Positions 7,309 through 7,347 of a DNA stretch of 7,347 nucleotides are shown one piece after another (position 1 is the stretch's first letter; the number at the start of each line of letters is the position of its first letter). This stretch comes from Chlamydiota bacterium (GTDB lineage Bacteria; Chlamydiota; Chlamydiia; Chlamydiales; Rhabdochlamydiaceae). A program made the translations under genes and the position numbers. The notes below the pieces were generated by a model that was given only the letters and a program-made list of their open reading frames with translations, did no database searches and was not told the origin of the DNA. The stretch spans positions 1 to 7,347 of the forward strand of contig DAIEPN010000128.1 of assembly GCA_027348355.1 (NCBI GenBank), read 5' to 3'.

Positions 7309-7347
7309 GAAAACTCCTTACCATATGTGCTATGTATAGCGGGTGAT

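Noticed and set aside
7333..7338. TATACA on the minus strand upstream of tig as a -10 box.
   Set aside because: The -35 region would lie outside the window and the hexamer alone is a weak match.
7339..7347. GCGGGTG at the right edge looks like the first bases of a tRNA-Gly gene on the plus strand.
   Set aside because: The next bases are AT rather than the expected TA of positions 8-9, and the window ends, so no cloverleaf can be tested.

Overview
The window reads as chromosomal DNA of a chlamydia-like bacterium, most plausibly an environmental member of the phylum Chlamydiae. This is inferred from an AT-rich composition, a pair of proteins built like type III secretion (T3S) translocators of the CopB/CopD kind, and ClpX, ClpP and trigger factor proteins whose order and lengths fit the chlamydial set (ClpP2-sized 202-residue ClpP, ~448-residue trigger factor). 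No ribosomal RNA or other decisive marker is present, so the lineage is not proven.

Left half (1-4046, plus strand): two adjacent genes encode hydrophobic, Ala/Gly/Ser-rich proteins. The first (3-1100) enters from outside the window and resembles the large SctE/YopB/CopB-type translocator. The second (1145-2239) has a Ser-rich N-terminus, helical segments and a Gly-rich membrane segment, like the smaller SctB/YopD/CopD-type translocator. They are 44 bases apart and end at a strong intrinsic terminator (2269-2295), so they look like the end of one operon. A very AT-rich gap follows, with an extended -10 promoter, then a monocistronic gene for an unrecognised 548-residue soluble protein (2400-4046). 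Its S/T-rich disordered N-terminus and acidic Phe-rich tail make it a candidate T3S effector.

Right half (4086-7308, minus strand): the proteostasis operon tig-clpP-clpX, convergent with the left half. Trigger factor meets nascent chains at the ribosome, ClpX recognises and unfolds substrates, and ClpP degrades them. All active-site and nucleotide-binding motifs are intact. The two convergent blocks are separated by only 39 bases with no clear terminator.

The main novelty candidates are the 548-residue protein, its short motifs that look like host adaptor ligands, and the placement of a translocator/effector-like locus next to tig-clpP-clpX. No CRISPR array, insertion sequence or RNA gene was found. 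No stretch above 300 bases lacks a gene.
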